Assembly: GCA_019722365.1 (NCBI GenBank)
Contig: JADFUC010000852.1
Location: forward strand, 1,922,001-1,986,000
Origin: Lithospermum erythrorhizon
Lineage: Eukaryota > Streptophyta > Magnoliopsida > Boraginales > Boraginaceae
Length of the DNA: 64,000 nucleotides
Direction of reading: 5' to 3'
The position numbers were made by a program, and so were the translations under genes. Numbering within the stretch: position 1 is the stretch's first letter; each line of letters begins with the position of its first letter. Positions 50,948 through 63,399 of the stretch are shown here, piece by piece. The notes under the pieces were generated by a model that worked only from the letters and a program-made list of their open reading frames with translations, was not told the origin of the DNA and searched no databases.

Positions 50948-52171
50948 TTAAAGGCTTTTTGGCCAAGACACTTAAATTATGATTTAATTTTTTATGTGAG
51001 TTTTGAATTATTTTAATTTTGAACACTCTCTTGTATTATAATCGAGCGACTCATGTACTATTTTTAATTGTCTGAACACCCTGTCCTTGAACTAATTTTA
51101 CTTTATAATATATAGTGAAGCCAACTATCCCAAAAATACATATTGAAATGATTATATTACGATAAAATATTTATTTTGTTCTTATTTTAAAAAAGTATAG
51201 AGATTAAAATAACCCCCAACCCCAGCCCCCGACGTCTACTGATCAACTTTACCCCCACTTTGATTCGCTCTTTATAGTAATTAGAAATTGTTATTTAAAG
51301 AAGGAATTAAAAATTTAAACATGGTGGTCAACTTAAGATTATTTGAAATTTTCTTGGTTTATGTTGTTGGTAGGAAGCAAGCGAGATAGCAGTCAGCGAC
51401 CTTGATTATTTAGAGTATGAAACATTAAATTGAGGGGTTGGGAGAGAGATGGGGGGTGAGGTGGGAATAATCAGTGAGGGCTGGTGGAAGTAAATTGCTG
51501 AGGTAGGGTGGGGAAATGTTTGATGAGGAATAAAGTGATGGAGTTATTTTAGTCACATATTTTTGATTCTTATGCTTTAATGTTAGGGATAAAATAGTTA
51601 TTTTTCTTGTAACATAAACGTTGATGTATATTTTAGTGTAATAGTCATTTACTATATATTGCGGTAAAAGTGGGTCTAAAAAGTTGAAATTTTCTTGCTT
51701 TGCATGGTACGTTGTTAGGAAGCAAGCTGAGGATAGCCAGTCAGCCTTGAGTTATTTGGATTTATAAACATTAAATTAAAGGTTGGGGGGAAGGATAAAT
51801 TCAGGGTGTGGTGGGGATGGTGGAGTAAATTAGGGGGTAAGGGGTGGGGGTAATGTTTGTTAAGGAATAAAGTGATGGGGTTATTTTAGTCCCTATATTT
51901 TGAATTCTTGCTCTTTAATGTTATGGATAAAAATAGTTATTTTTCTTGTAACGTAGACATTTGATATGTTTAGTGTAATATAGTCGTTTCTTATATATTG
52001 CGGTGAAAATTGAGTCTGAGATCGGGGGGTGTCTAGCAATTAAAAAATGATACAGGGGCCTTGAATTATAGTCTAGAAGTCTTTAGAAAATTAAAATAGT
52101 TCAGAAACCACATAAAAAATTAAATCGTAATTCAGAGAATCTCGACCCAAATAAAAAGCCTTTGATTAAAC
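50948..52171. mobile_element. Foldback element: ~150-bp inverted ends around two 340-bp tandem repeats
   Basis: The left arm (50948-51090) and right arm (about 52025-52171) are inverted copies: taaaggctttttgg...gatttaattttttatgtg on the left matches the reverse complement of cacataaaaaattaaatcgt...ataaaaagcctttga on the right. Between them lie two direct copies (51345-51685 and 51686-52021), each starting gaaattttcttg and ending near atatattgcggt. The G-rich middle of each copy (ggggtgaggtggg) stands out. No coding frame is seen. The long arms resemble foldback or MULE-like elements; no clean target duplication was found. Confidence 0.75.
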
Positions 52172-53384
52172 AAAAAAATTAGATTTGTATTCCTATCAGC
52201 AGATATTTAACATACTGTATAACTATATATATAAAGAGACAGTTAACGGCTTGGTGGGGAATAAAATCACATTCATTGATTTCTACTCTTATTATATATT
52301 AATTCGAGATAATAAAATGTTGCATAATATATGCAAAAGTTTGATAACGTAAATATATGGCTGGTCAATACTTCAACTTTTTTGTCATGTTCAATTTTTT
52401 TCCTCACAATTATCTACTTAGTACTTATTAACACAGAAGTATCGTATTTATCACTTAAATTAGTAAAGGAGACACAAATGCAATATGTCGATTTCTCAAA
52501 TATTTGATATATTTTTTATATTTAATTCGAAATTATTCTAAAACTATGTAAAAACTTACACTCTTTTGAATTTTTACTTATTAATATTTTTATTTTTTTA
52601 GGGATACTTTGATCACAAATAACTCTTTAAATAAAATATAAAAATTATAATAAAATATCACGATGTCTATAGAGAATAATATAAAGCTAAGATGTCGTAG
52701 AGATACAAATATTGGTTAATTTGATCATCATGTGTACGTCGAATTATTTCTTTATGTCGATTAACTTGGTATGATTTAAAAGTATAATTTAATTTTTTTG
52801 TGGAATCGTATATAAAATTCATATTTGCATGAAATTAAAAAAAAATTAATAATAATAATTACAACTACTTTCAAATCCTTATGGTTGTTTGACTATACTA
52901 TTATTATAATAATAATATAGCAGTTCTCCATAATAATAAATAAATAATAATAATAATAATAATAATAATTCTACAAAAAATATATGATTATTTAACTAAT
53001 ACCTATTATAATAATAATAACAATAGTTCTATGTAAAATATATTATTATTTAACTAACACAAAATTATTAAAGATTGAAGATAACATATGATGAGAAAAC
53101 CATATTGATGAAATGAATAATAAATTATAATATATAATATATGAGATATATTCTTGTGACATGAATCATGAAAGTTATACATGTAAAATCGAGCAAAAAT
53201 AATTGTGTTATTCAATGCATATCTTTGAATCATTAAGCACGTACTAGAGATAAATAAATAAAGTTGATTAAAAAGTGGGTTGCACTCACGACAATTATAA
53301 AGTATATATATGCCAAATGTATATGATGTATCATCCTCAAACCGTACGTATGTCTTGCGTGATTCTTAGATTGATAATATTACG

Positions 53385-53415
<31 letters not shown>

Positions 53416-54180
53416 TATTATCTAAGTATAAGTATGATCAATCTTGAATACTACCTCCATTTTTGTTGGCGTTTTCGTATATCAGAGTGAAACTTTGGTA
53501 ATTAATTACTAATTACTTAATATTTTTAATAAACATAAGAAAGGATTATATCGTTTGATCGTCTTTGAAAATAGTTTTAAATAAAGCTAATATTATTTTC
53601 TTATAATTTTGAACATATAGTTTAAAGAATAATTGATAGTCAAAGTTCGCGCCGGTATCTGGCTTGTCGAATAAAAAAATGGAGAATTAGTAGTTAATTC
53701 CCATTAGAACTCTAACTTTTAGATTTTAGATGAATGGTAATTTAATAATAATTGAAGGAAAAAGCACTTATGTCATTCAGCAGCTTTTATATATGTTAGT
53801 AATAGTAATAATAGTTTTTAGTAATTAGTAATATATATATCTTCGCATATCACAAAAGTATTCATAAATTGTGCCCTTTCTTTTGTAGTTATTAAATGGT
53901 CACCAACTCTTTATTTTGGTTTTTTCCAAAATTTAACTATTTATTACTTGTCCTTCTAGAAGTTGCACATATTTAGTTATTATTAAAATGTACATAAACA
54001 ATACCAGTTTGTTAATGAAATGAGACATTTCGAACAACGTTATGTACTTTGCCTCTATGAAATGTTATCATAAATATGATTTTATAACATTTTAAATAAA
54101 AAAATTATATTTATTATTTTAATTTATTAGTAGTTAGAGTTACGTGGATCCAACTCAATATTTTTCATCAACTTCTTACT
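52172..54180. other. AT-rich intergenic DNA with microsatellites
   Basis: An AAT-type microsatellite lies at about 52944-52973 and a TA-type one at about 53384-53413. No gene is seen; the open frame 53275-53490 runs through the TA repeat and is not credible. Confidence 0.5.
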
Positions 54181-54193
54181 TTTGATATCTCTC

Positions 54194-54202
54194 TATATAT
54201 AT
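54194..54202 (+). promoter_or_regulatory. Candidate TATA box of the coiled-coil/BED gene
   Basis: tatatatat in the context ctctatatatatctcattc lies about 120 bases before the start codon at 54317, implying a leader of roughly 85-90 nt. Consensus and position only. Confidence 0.4.
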
Positions 54203-54316
54203 CTCATTCTATTTATTTCTTAGGTTCACATCAATGTTTTCAACCTAGGTTCTTACATACATTAACTATAATTATAATATTTTCCCCTAAACCTTTTTAA
54301 AAAAAATTGTACAAAA

Positions 54317-57300
54317 ATGAGTTCTACAGTCGATAAATTATCTAATTCAATCGAGACAATTGAAGAAAAAAGTTCAAGGTTTGTGAAATCAATGTCAACA
54401 ACTTTAGATGAATGGTTAGAATTAAATAAAAACTTGAAGTTGGCTAAAAATCTCCTCGTTGAGAGATTTTCTGAGCTCGAGCTTAAAGAGAAACGATTTC
54501 AAGAGTTTCATCATGAGTTGCCTTCATCACCTGAGAATACAATGGTAGTTCATTCAAGTATGGTGACTCTGAATAAAGAATATGAGAAGCTTCAATTGCA
54601 AATGACCATCCAAAATGTGAACCATGTTCGGTCTCAATACGAGGTATATTTCTGAATCTTCGAAATTATGTGGATTAATAATTATGTAAGTGAAAAATTA
54701 AATAAACCTATTTACTAACTACTAGTATTAATTAAGTGGTGGTTGGACGGATCTCAAATCTTAAAGGAAAATATAAATTTACCTTTTATTTTTATAGTTA
54801 TTATCACCTCCTACAAAGATTGTGTTTTCATTGAAGTATTCATATGTGGTTTTAACCCTAATCTTAAACTAATTTGATTGGTACATTAAAGTAATCATGG
54901 AAGTAATATTATAAATGAACATTGTAATGCAAGAAAGAATTTTTATTATATATTTAAGGGTACAAAATAAAACTCCTTGTGGGGAAATTTCTCGATTAAT
55001 ACGGGTTTATGAAATCGAAGATGATCGATTGTCCCAAGCTATAGATCCACACAAGCGTTTGATGACGATTTATGAGATCGCTGAACTAACGACTTGATTT
55101 GGAGTCTTGATAGGAGCTTGATATGAGCTCGGCTTGATTTACATGACTTGGCTTGATTTGAGTTGGATTTGGATAGGGCTACATGAAGTTGGATATATGC
55201 AGTGCGATGAACTTTGAGATTGGGTTTGGTTGGATATGGTCCAAGTCGAGAACACCAGTGATGTTCCGTGTTGGTTGTGGGAGCGATCTTGGGTCTTGGG
55301 CTGATTTAGTTCTATGTTAGACTTGATGGACCTACTTATGATTGTCTTACGATGAGACTTGGGTTTAGCCTTCTTGTGGGATTTCGCCTTTCGTGAGTGG
55401 GACTAGTAGGCTGTGCTACCACATCTTTAATGACTTGATTTGGGATAGAACTCAGAACTTCAGGCGTGGGTGACAAACAAGTTATTGAAACAATGTATGC
55501 TATTATGCTGCTTTTACTTCTGACGGTAGCGATTTGTTGATGTAGAGTGAATGTAGTCGATTTGTGGTCTCAGCTTGGATTTGATTTAATATTTGAAGCA
55601 ATGTCTGACAGCTATGCCCGACCTTAGCCTTGTTGTTGTAGTGATGATCGATATGAAGGTTGAATATCTGACTTTGTTGATGACACTCATCGATCTAACG
55701 AGAGGCACTTAGTAGCGTGTTCTGCTGGAATCAGTTATATGGGCGAATATTGATTGTATTCACTTATCGGACGATGAATCAAGCGCGAGATTTTTAGGTG
55801 TTGGGTGAAGATTTATATGAATAATCGGGTGCTATTTGAAAACATTCTGAATATTAGAAGCTTTTGAGGAAATAAACATCGGTCTCATGATTTCTTCCCT
55901 GACTTGAAAGAACTACTTGCGTTTGTGCGGTAATATTATTCGGCGCCTATATTAGGCTATCTAAGTGTTTTCTAATACCAAAGTGGTGTTTTACAACTGA
56001 TGGGTTAAAAGATTTAACAGAAATTTCATGGGTGTCTCACGTATTTTTATGAGAATTTTCGGTATTTTAGAATGAGAATGTTGTATATTTTTTTAAAATA
56101 TAGTGGGTATTTATAGGCTTAGGCTTTGAATACTTGATTGATTACGATTAGTTGATTTAATTTAGGTGGGTCATGTCTTACTTAGTTGAATTTTGAGGTA
56201 AGATGCGGGCCAGGTCGGAAATTTAAGAATTCTGCCTCCAAGAATGAATATGGGGCGCATATTTTTGAGTATTAGGAAGGTTAGGGTCTTATCTAGGTTA
56301 AATACATTTTATATTGACCGGACACTTTTGGGCCATTTTGATCTCATAACTTAGTCTCGTTTACAAATACGAAACTTTTGACTTGATTTTAGCACAGGGC
56401 CGATTTTAACCAATAAAATTGGGGATTTTTAGCGCCAGTACTGCAAATTTAATGAGCGTTTAATTCGAGGCTATTTTCCGAAAACCCTTGTTCGTGCAGT
56501 TTGGCGATTAAATTTGAAATTACGTCATTTTTAATTAATTAAACTAGTCGTCTTAATCATTTAATTATTATTTAATAATTTTTCGCTGTCTACAAACATA
56601 TCATCAAGTGTTATATCGAAGTAACTAACGAAAACATTTTAATCTAAAGATAATTAGCACATACAAAAGTATATACTCATATTTGAATACTCAATTGTTT
56701 ACTAAATTAAATATTCAAACGAAAAAATGAGGAAACTGTTGATTTTGGGGTTACTTGTTAGCTAATTTTATGTTTAAGTTTAAGTTAATGTGGATCAAGA
56801 TTTTCTGTTTCGGGTTTTCATATTATAATATGTATTATAAGTAAGTTTTGAGTTTGTTGGACTTGAGTATATATGATCATATCCAGATCTGAATTGAGAG
56901 CATCATTAGGTTGTTTGAGTTTTCTTTAAAAAAATGGGATCTTTGGTGACTATCCCAATTTCATTTGATAAATTAACATTTCTTATCATTTTTTTATACC
57001 TAACGACGACCAATGTTTGAGCTCTTAACGTTTATTGTTACAAGTGAGTGTCTAACCACTGTACCAAACCCCAAACCCCAATTAATATTTCTTATGTTAG
57101 GTGGGCGAGACAAGCAATCGGAGCATTGTCCCAGTTAATATTGTTTCTGAACCAAAAGAATCGAACAAAAAAATTGGACAAAGGAAAAGGAAATCGAGAG
57201 CAGAAGTGTGGCGGAACTATTTTACAAAGATCGTAGAAGAAGATGGAAAATCTAAGAAAGGAAAATGTAATTACTGCTCTAAGTTGTATCATATTAATTC

Positions 57301-57574
57301 TACACCGAATATGCATCATCACATAACCATGGGGAAATGCACTGTTTATGAGGATATAATTGGTGGAAATAACAAAATGCTAAGGATGGAACCAATGTCG
57401 AAGAAGAAGGTCCAAATTTATAACTCTTCAAATAATTCCGATATTGAAGGATTTCATCTTGGAAATTGTTCAATTAAAAATGACAAAATATTAGACTCCC
57501 CTCCTCCTAGTTTCCAGATGAATGAGAATCATGCTAAGCTGCTTTTGGTGACCAAGAAGACTTCAGAAGCATGA
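54317..57574 (+). CDS. Two-exon protein: N-terminal coiled coil plus BED-type zinc finger
   Basis: Not a gene I can name. Exon 1 (54317-54643) encodes 109 residues rich in Leu/Glu/Lys heptad-like segments, for example LELNKNLKLAKNLLVERF and ELELKEKRFQEFHHEL, somewhat like FRIGIDA-like coiled coils. Donor GAG|GTATAT and acceptor ttatgttag|GTGGGC (57101) join in phase 0 across a 2.46-kb intron. Exon 2 (57101-57574) encodes a basic segment KKIGQRKRKSRAEVWRNYF and a BED-like finger: CNYC, then MHHHITMGKC, with the aromatic residues expected before it. No transposase dimerisation domain follows; the protein ends after about 267 residues. BED fingers bind DNA and are often recruited from hAT transposases. 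The joining of the exons is inferred; exon 2 could instead be a separate relic. Confidence 0.55.
54644..57100 (+). other. Large intron (2.46 kb) with unclassified repeat-like DNA
   Basis: From about 55080 to 56480 the sequence is less AT-rich and rich in words such as gacttgattt, ggcttgattt and cttgatttgagttgg, suggesting an old inserted element. No domain-bearing frame or clear termini were found. Confidence 0.4.
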
Positions 57575-58530
57575 ACTTTTTTTTTATGAAGTTTAGGCAC
57601 AACTTTAACTTGCCCAATAGTGTAGTACCGTATGTTTTATCCAATTGGATTATGGAATCCTTTTCTATCAAATAGAAAGGGTTAGTAATTGTCTTATAGA
57701 TCTTATATATCTATATTGAGAAGAAATCATGTGATGAAGGGAACTCTTAAATTCATCTTCACTACATGCCTTCATTAACATTCATAGTTTAGGGATTTGA
57801 TGCAATTCATTATATCACCTTATTTAACGTTATATCACATTTAGTTTACTGTATGGGATGCATATTAGACCCCATGTAATCCAAACCCTAATTTCATGTA
57901 TACGAATATAACTGAAGAAGACAACTAAAACCCAAATTTTCATATGCCAAATTTTGATTGGATGCTTCAATTTCCTATGTGGCAATTGCATTTGATAAAT
58001 AAATGTTGATTAAAACTTCTTGATTGGGTCAAGTTTAATTTAATTAATCAAATCCATTACTGCCAACAAGCAATAATTATCAATTAAAGGTCATTCTTCG
58101 ACAAGAGAGACGAACTAAGCTAGAATGCTAAAGAGATTAAAATCTAAAATGTTTCAATCCCTTAAAATGTTCTATTTGTGATGGAACATATTACTCATGT
58201 AATTCAGTAACTTTGATTATCATAACTTAACCTTTCCATTAAATACTTAAAAAAGTTAACAGATCTTGAGGTCATATTAATGCAAAATCTCATTCCCCCA
58301 ATACCAACTCCAAATTCACAGTTCATTATTTGTCTTTACAAGTTGTATTCCAAGAAAAGAAAATGTGTAAAAAAAGGTTAAAGGGTAGACTCGGCTATTA
58401 TGATTATCAATCTTTGTTATTATTTTCTTTCATATTTAAGGAAAGAGGCTGGTTTAATGGCCTTCAACTATAAGTTTCAATTCTCCTAATCATCATTAAA
58501 ATTTCTAAATATTTCCTACGAAATATCCGA
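57575..58530. other. 3' region of the BED gene and spacer
   Basis: No gene recognised. The first 200 bases are probably 3'-UTR of the upstream gene. Confidence 0.4.
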
Positions 58531-58534
58531 AATG

Positions 58535-59560
58535 TTTTTTTTTTTATATTTGAAACGATGATTTATTGATAATAAAATAGCATTGCACAAATGCTCCTGC
58601 ATCCACCCTTATGTCTGTACCATCTCAGAGAGAACAAGGCTGAGATTTTGAGCAGCAGCCCCGAAACGCTCCAGATAACTCTTAGCAAACTCCACAAGCT
58701 CAGCAGTTGTCTGATTTCTTCCTCTCTTGAAGCCAAATTGCGCTGGTGCCAGGTGTCCCACATTGACACCACCCATTGAAGGAGCAATTTGTCTTTCAAG
58801 ATGATGAAAACAATACTCTATCAAGTCTTGTACACATATATAAACCTGTGAGGGAAAGGTTTAATCCCCAGCAAACAATGCACCTCTTGTGCAAAGGGGC
58901 AGTCCTGGAACGTATGTAGACCATCCTCATTATCCAGACCACATAGTGGACATTGCATCTGCAGCAGCAGACCCCTCCTTAAATTTTGCGAGTTAGGAAG
59001 GCTGTCAGAGTACATAGGCCAGCGGAAGTGTTTGATTTTTTCAGGCACCTTCAGCTTCCAGATTTTCCTTCACACTCCAGGTGGTTGCTGCTAGATGAAG
59101 CATTTTATGTACCCCTTTCAGAGGGCTCATTGATCAGCCTGTAAGCACTGCTTACATCGAACTGCCCTGTTGTAGAGTGAGACCACACCACCATGTCTTC
59201 GTTCCTCCTGTCGGGAAAAGGTAAGGCTAAGATTGCTTCTCCTTCAAAAGGCAACAAGATGTGGCCCTTATTAATTCTTCATCCCATCTCTCATTGCCCA
59301 CGTTCATCAAAAGCACCACCCTCGAATTTTCGAAGCCCTGTGGCGGAGGAGTTAACACCAAATTAGAGCCATTGTTCATGAGCCAGTGATCACCCCATAT
59401 CCGAACTGTATTACCATTCCCCACCTTCCATTTGCAGCCCTTCCTAAGCCACTGCCTAGCCTCAAGAATGCTCCTCCAAGTGAACGAAGGATTATAGCCG
59501 AGCTCTGCAACGAAAGTAGGAGAGAAATATTGTAGATATTGTTGCACATCATTTTGAGAT
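58535..59560 (-). mobile_element. 5'-truncated LINE retrotransposon relic
   Basis: On the minus strand, 59547-59227 encodes SFTWRSILEARQWLRKGCKW and WKVGNGNTVRIWGDHWL, the region just after the reverse transcriptase of plant L1-type LINEs. Further on, 59048-58821 encodes a zf-RVT-like piece (KIKHFRWPMYSDSLP and QCPLCGLDNEDGLHTFQDCP), and 58824-58563 a possible remnant of the region beyond it. The pieces are in different frames, so the copy is dead. A T run at 58535-58545 represents the poly(A) tail. The 5' two-thirds, including the catalytic reverse transcriptase core, are missing. Confidence 0.85.
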
Positions 59561-61100
59561 TAATTAATTAGATTAAAATTTGTTGTTTTGAGAATATATC
59601 TCCTACTAGATATAAGTCTCATTATATTGTGATTCTAAAAAAAAAATTAACGTGTGAGATAATTATAAATGTCTATTATTTAACCTCTGTTTAAAATTAA
59701 CTTTTAGATATTTTTTCAAATAGCACTAACTATGAAAATATTTTATTTAAAAGTCCAAATTTTATTAAAATTTTATTTCAACTTTTTTCGATAAATATTA
59801 ATCAATTAAAATAATTCACATTACACATGAGTTCCTACAACTCACATATAGACTATAATTTCATAAAAATTACAATTCGAAAAATTAAAATTACTAATTG
59901 ATATATCAAGAAAATTAACAAAACAATCAACATTGGTTGAGAACCAAAATAACTATGACCAATAAATCGATTATTAGATTAACAACTTTATCTGATTTCG
60001 CGAAAATCGCAGGCCAAAACACGAAGTGAAGCATCAATAATAAAATAAATGGAGTGCATCCTGTGTTTGAGAAAGGATTCTAGCTATAGGATGACCGTAA
60101 CGATTCAACACAGATAATCTTAGTGGTGCTCTCGTTAGTGTTTAATTGGTGTCTGTTGTAGTAGATCCGACTTCCTTCAATAATCTTTCTTATTCATCTC
60201 TGATGCATGTTGATCAATCAGATAGGGTCCTGATCGTTCAAAATGCCAATACAAATCTTGGTATCTTTCCTGAAATAATCTCTTGAACAATTAATGATAA
60301 AAAGGGATCACTATTATTATTGGTGAAGGTGTATCTTAAACTATGTAACATTAATTTCAAAATATTTTCTTTTTATTTATAATTTATTTAATCAGATTGA
60401 ATATTTATATTTGTTATAATATCTATATTTTATAAAAATATTTTTATACAAATATTTTTATCTCTCCCTCGGTTTTTGTAAGCTTTAGGCTAAATTTTTT
60501 TACTTGACATTTTACAATTCAAATGTATTTTTTGATTTAATTTTCATGTTGAACCCTTGTTATCTAGCATAACAAGCTAACTTTGTCTTAAACATTTTCA
60601 TTTAATTTAAGCTCTTCCATGTCTGTATTGTCTCTTGCTATGAGCCAATAAGAATAATGTAATTATATAAACTATATTCAAATGACATGTTATAGTCATT
60701 AAATGATGGAGGAAGTAAACCACGTACTAGTCAGTGAGCTTTTTAGTCAGAGTCGTGCGAGGATGTCTTTTATAATTATAAGAACGTCAGTCCTTTATAA
60801 TTACAAAGAGCAATTTTTTTTAAATGATGGAGGAAGGAGCCGATTACATTAATGACTTCCAATAAGGTGGAGAGAATAACCAATGGCATTAATACCGATA
60901 CCAACATTTAATTAAGGATAGAAATAAAATAAAAGATTTTCTTAATCTCTGTATCCAATCCCAAAACCTCAAATATATAAAAACAGAGAGTATAATTTAT
61001 CTTGAGTTTCTAATATTTCATAATTTTTCTTAATATATACATAATGTTTGGCTTCTTTGTGCTAACGTGCAGCCCATATTCGAAACTGACTTTAAACCAT
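59561..61100. other. AT-rich intergenic DNA
   Basis: No gene recognised. The phrase aaatgatggagg occurs twice (60699 and 60822), within a 60655-60900 stretch that may be a decayed element. Confidence 0.4.
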
Positions 61101-61104
61101 GCAC

Positions 61105-63375
61105 CTAATTGACCGACTTCTCCGCCAGGTAATGCTCCAGCATGTCGTCTTCATCGTCTGTTACAGAAAACAAGTAATTCTTTGTAAACAACTCTCAGGA
61201 AAAATAAAAGCAAAGAAAAAATGAAAACAAGTCTCAAATCCTCATCATCAGTCGATAATAAATCAAATCTTCTTCATCAGATTTGTCAGCGGAAGCAGCA
61301 GCACCTTTCTGTGGGAAGAAAAATATGATTTTACTAAAACACTAATACAGTAATGTTACATGCAACTATATAGAAAAATTAATTACCCCAGAAGCTCTTC
61401 CACTTTCAAACCACTGTCGACCAGTAAGCTTCTTTTCTTTGGTAACAGCAAGCGCTGAATCTGGCATTAGCCTGTTAATTAATTCATGAATTTCAGTAAA
61501 TATCCAATTGCTAAAAGAAATTCAGCTCTGGCAAAGATGGTAGAATCAGTTGCCTAAAGTAATAAAAATAAAATCCAGATCTGCAATGAAACAGTTTTAC
61601 GATGATTTCAAATTAAAAAAGCATCTCCATGAGGGTAAAAAGATACGGTCATGTAGATCTGTATATCTCAAAACAAGAATAGTTCTTGAAATCAAAGAAT
61701 TTCAGAAAAGAACTAAAAATTTTAAATACTGGTTAAGTTTCCATCAAAACATACTAGTGTTGGTTGATTAATAGCAATACGTTTCATAGGTTCAATGGAG
61801 AAGAAGACCAATATCTTATGAGGAATGTTTACGTGAGCAAAAACAAGAATGTTAGTCGTTTGACTTACTTGGCTTTTTCAAGAGCCAATTCCGCTTCAAA
61901 TCTCTCTCTCCATGCCAAAAATGTTTCAACAGTAACAGCTTCACCATGTGGTACAATTACCTGAAATCAGATAGAGAACAATTAAGCGAGGAGTTTTCAT
62001 GCTCAGATTGAAATTGAACTTATTAAATCAGCATTGTGGGTCCACCGTGCTAGATTGTAAGTTATTAAATCAGCATTCCAGTTCTTAGTAGGCCTTTGTC
62101 CATGTTAGAGTATATAGGCATGAGTTTCATTAGAAGGTGATATTGGTTCTTGAAATATATAATAATTAGGGGATAGTACTGAGCTACAGAGCATAGACTG
62201 GGATAGCCTAGGCCTTTAAGTGTCCATGATAGAGTTGGCGGTATGTCGTAATTACCACCACGTGTCCTTCAGTGATTGGGGAACAATGGTGTCAGCAGTT
62301 AGCTGAAGCCAACTACCACAGAGACATGAAAGGCAGTTCTTGTCAGTGCAGTAGTGGTGATGGTAGTTCTTGGTTGGTGCTACAGGATGGTGCTTATTGG
62401 TGATTAACACTTGGCAATTGTAAAATGGAAGTCTTCAATTCAGATTTGGTATTAATATCATGACAAGGACGAATGAAGTTCTGGTGGTGAGTAAATGTTA
62501 AAGACGGGTGAAACCTGGTATATTCACTAAAACCTCGTTTTTTCAAGGTTCCAGTCTAACTTCTACATCTGCTTTTAGGGACTCGAATATCTTGCAATCT
62601 GGGAGCTGGTCAATTGTCACCTCATGGATTCCCTTTTACCACTTAGCTTGTAATAAATTAAATGCGAGAAATGAGCTGAGATATTCCAAACATATGTCTC
62701 AGAGTGACTCAGAAAAGGGTGAGCACCACATAAAATACTACACAAATAAAAAGAGAGATAAAGATGCCTGCAGTCCAGTATGGCTACAAGACTTAAGCAG
62801 ATTGTAACTGCTTAACTAGGCCATAAGAGAAGGAAAAAAATACCTCATCTTTTGTTGCTTGGATTTCTTCAGCATCTCCAGTACCATTATCTTGCGCAAA
62901 TCTTTCAGATAGCCATTCCTTGGCAGAAGTAACTAATGTATAGACCATGGCCATGCCAAGATTCTCTGATGCCTGCATATATAAATAGATATAGAAAGAA
63001 CTTAGGCTACTTTATATATGGGGTGGTAAATACAAGAACATACGCAAAAGGCAAAGCTATGCACCATTTTAGAAATAAAAGTTATTAATTCTGAAGGACA
63101 TTTAGCATGGAATGGTTTATATGAGATCAGGAAACAATGAAAAACAAGGATAATGAAGAGGAAGTTCTAACTATTAGTTACCTCCTATTGGCAACTATCA
63201 GGTATACTCTTTTAGAGTCATATGTTCAATATAAAGGGTTTCACAATGCCAAATAACTGCAGTAATGATGCAATGTGTCACCTAGGAATAATTTGAAGGA
63301 TGGTCTCAGAAACCTACCTCCTGTAGAAGCTTTTCTTTCAATGTTGTAAGATCTCCAGTTGAAATTCCTTTCAAA
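61105..63375 (-). CDS. RWDD1: RWD-domain protein (RWDD1/DFRP2-like), 3' exons, partial
   Basis: The animal homologue stabilises DRG2-family GTPases; the plant role is less defined. Exons seen on the minus strand: 63375-63318, 62972-62844, 61960-61869, 61471-61387 and 61308-about 61234, with a last family-like piece at 61157-61105. Segments are typical: LKGISTGDLTTLKEKLLQE, ENLGMAMVYTLVTSAKEWLS, VETFLAWRERFEAELALEKA and EKKLTGRQWFESGRASG. The first exons with most of the RWD domain lie beyond position 64000. The end is irregular: the exon from 61308 stops at 61234 after KSDEEDLIYYRLMMRI, whereas a one-base shift would give an acidic STDDEDL-type sequence leading to DDEDDMLEHYLAEKSVN, encoded at 61157-61105. 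No good donor joins the two. Either the C-terminus has changed by frameshift or the sequence has an error. Confidence 0.85.
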
Positions 63376-63399
63376 CTGAGAAGTCAAAATAAATTGCAA

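Noticed and set aside
58591..58779. Plus-strand open frame within the LINE relic
   Set aside because: It lies antisense to the decayed LINE coding region, which explains the openness.
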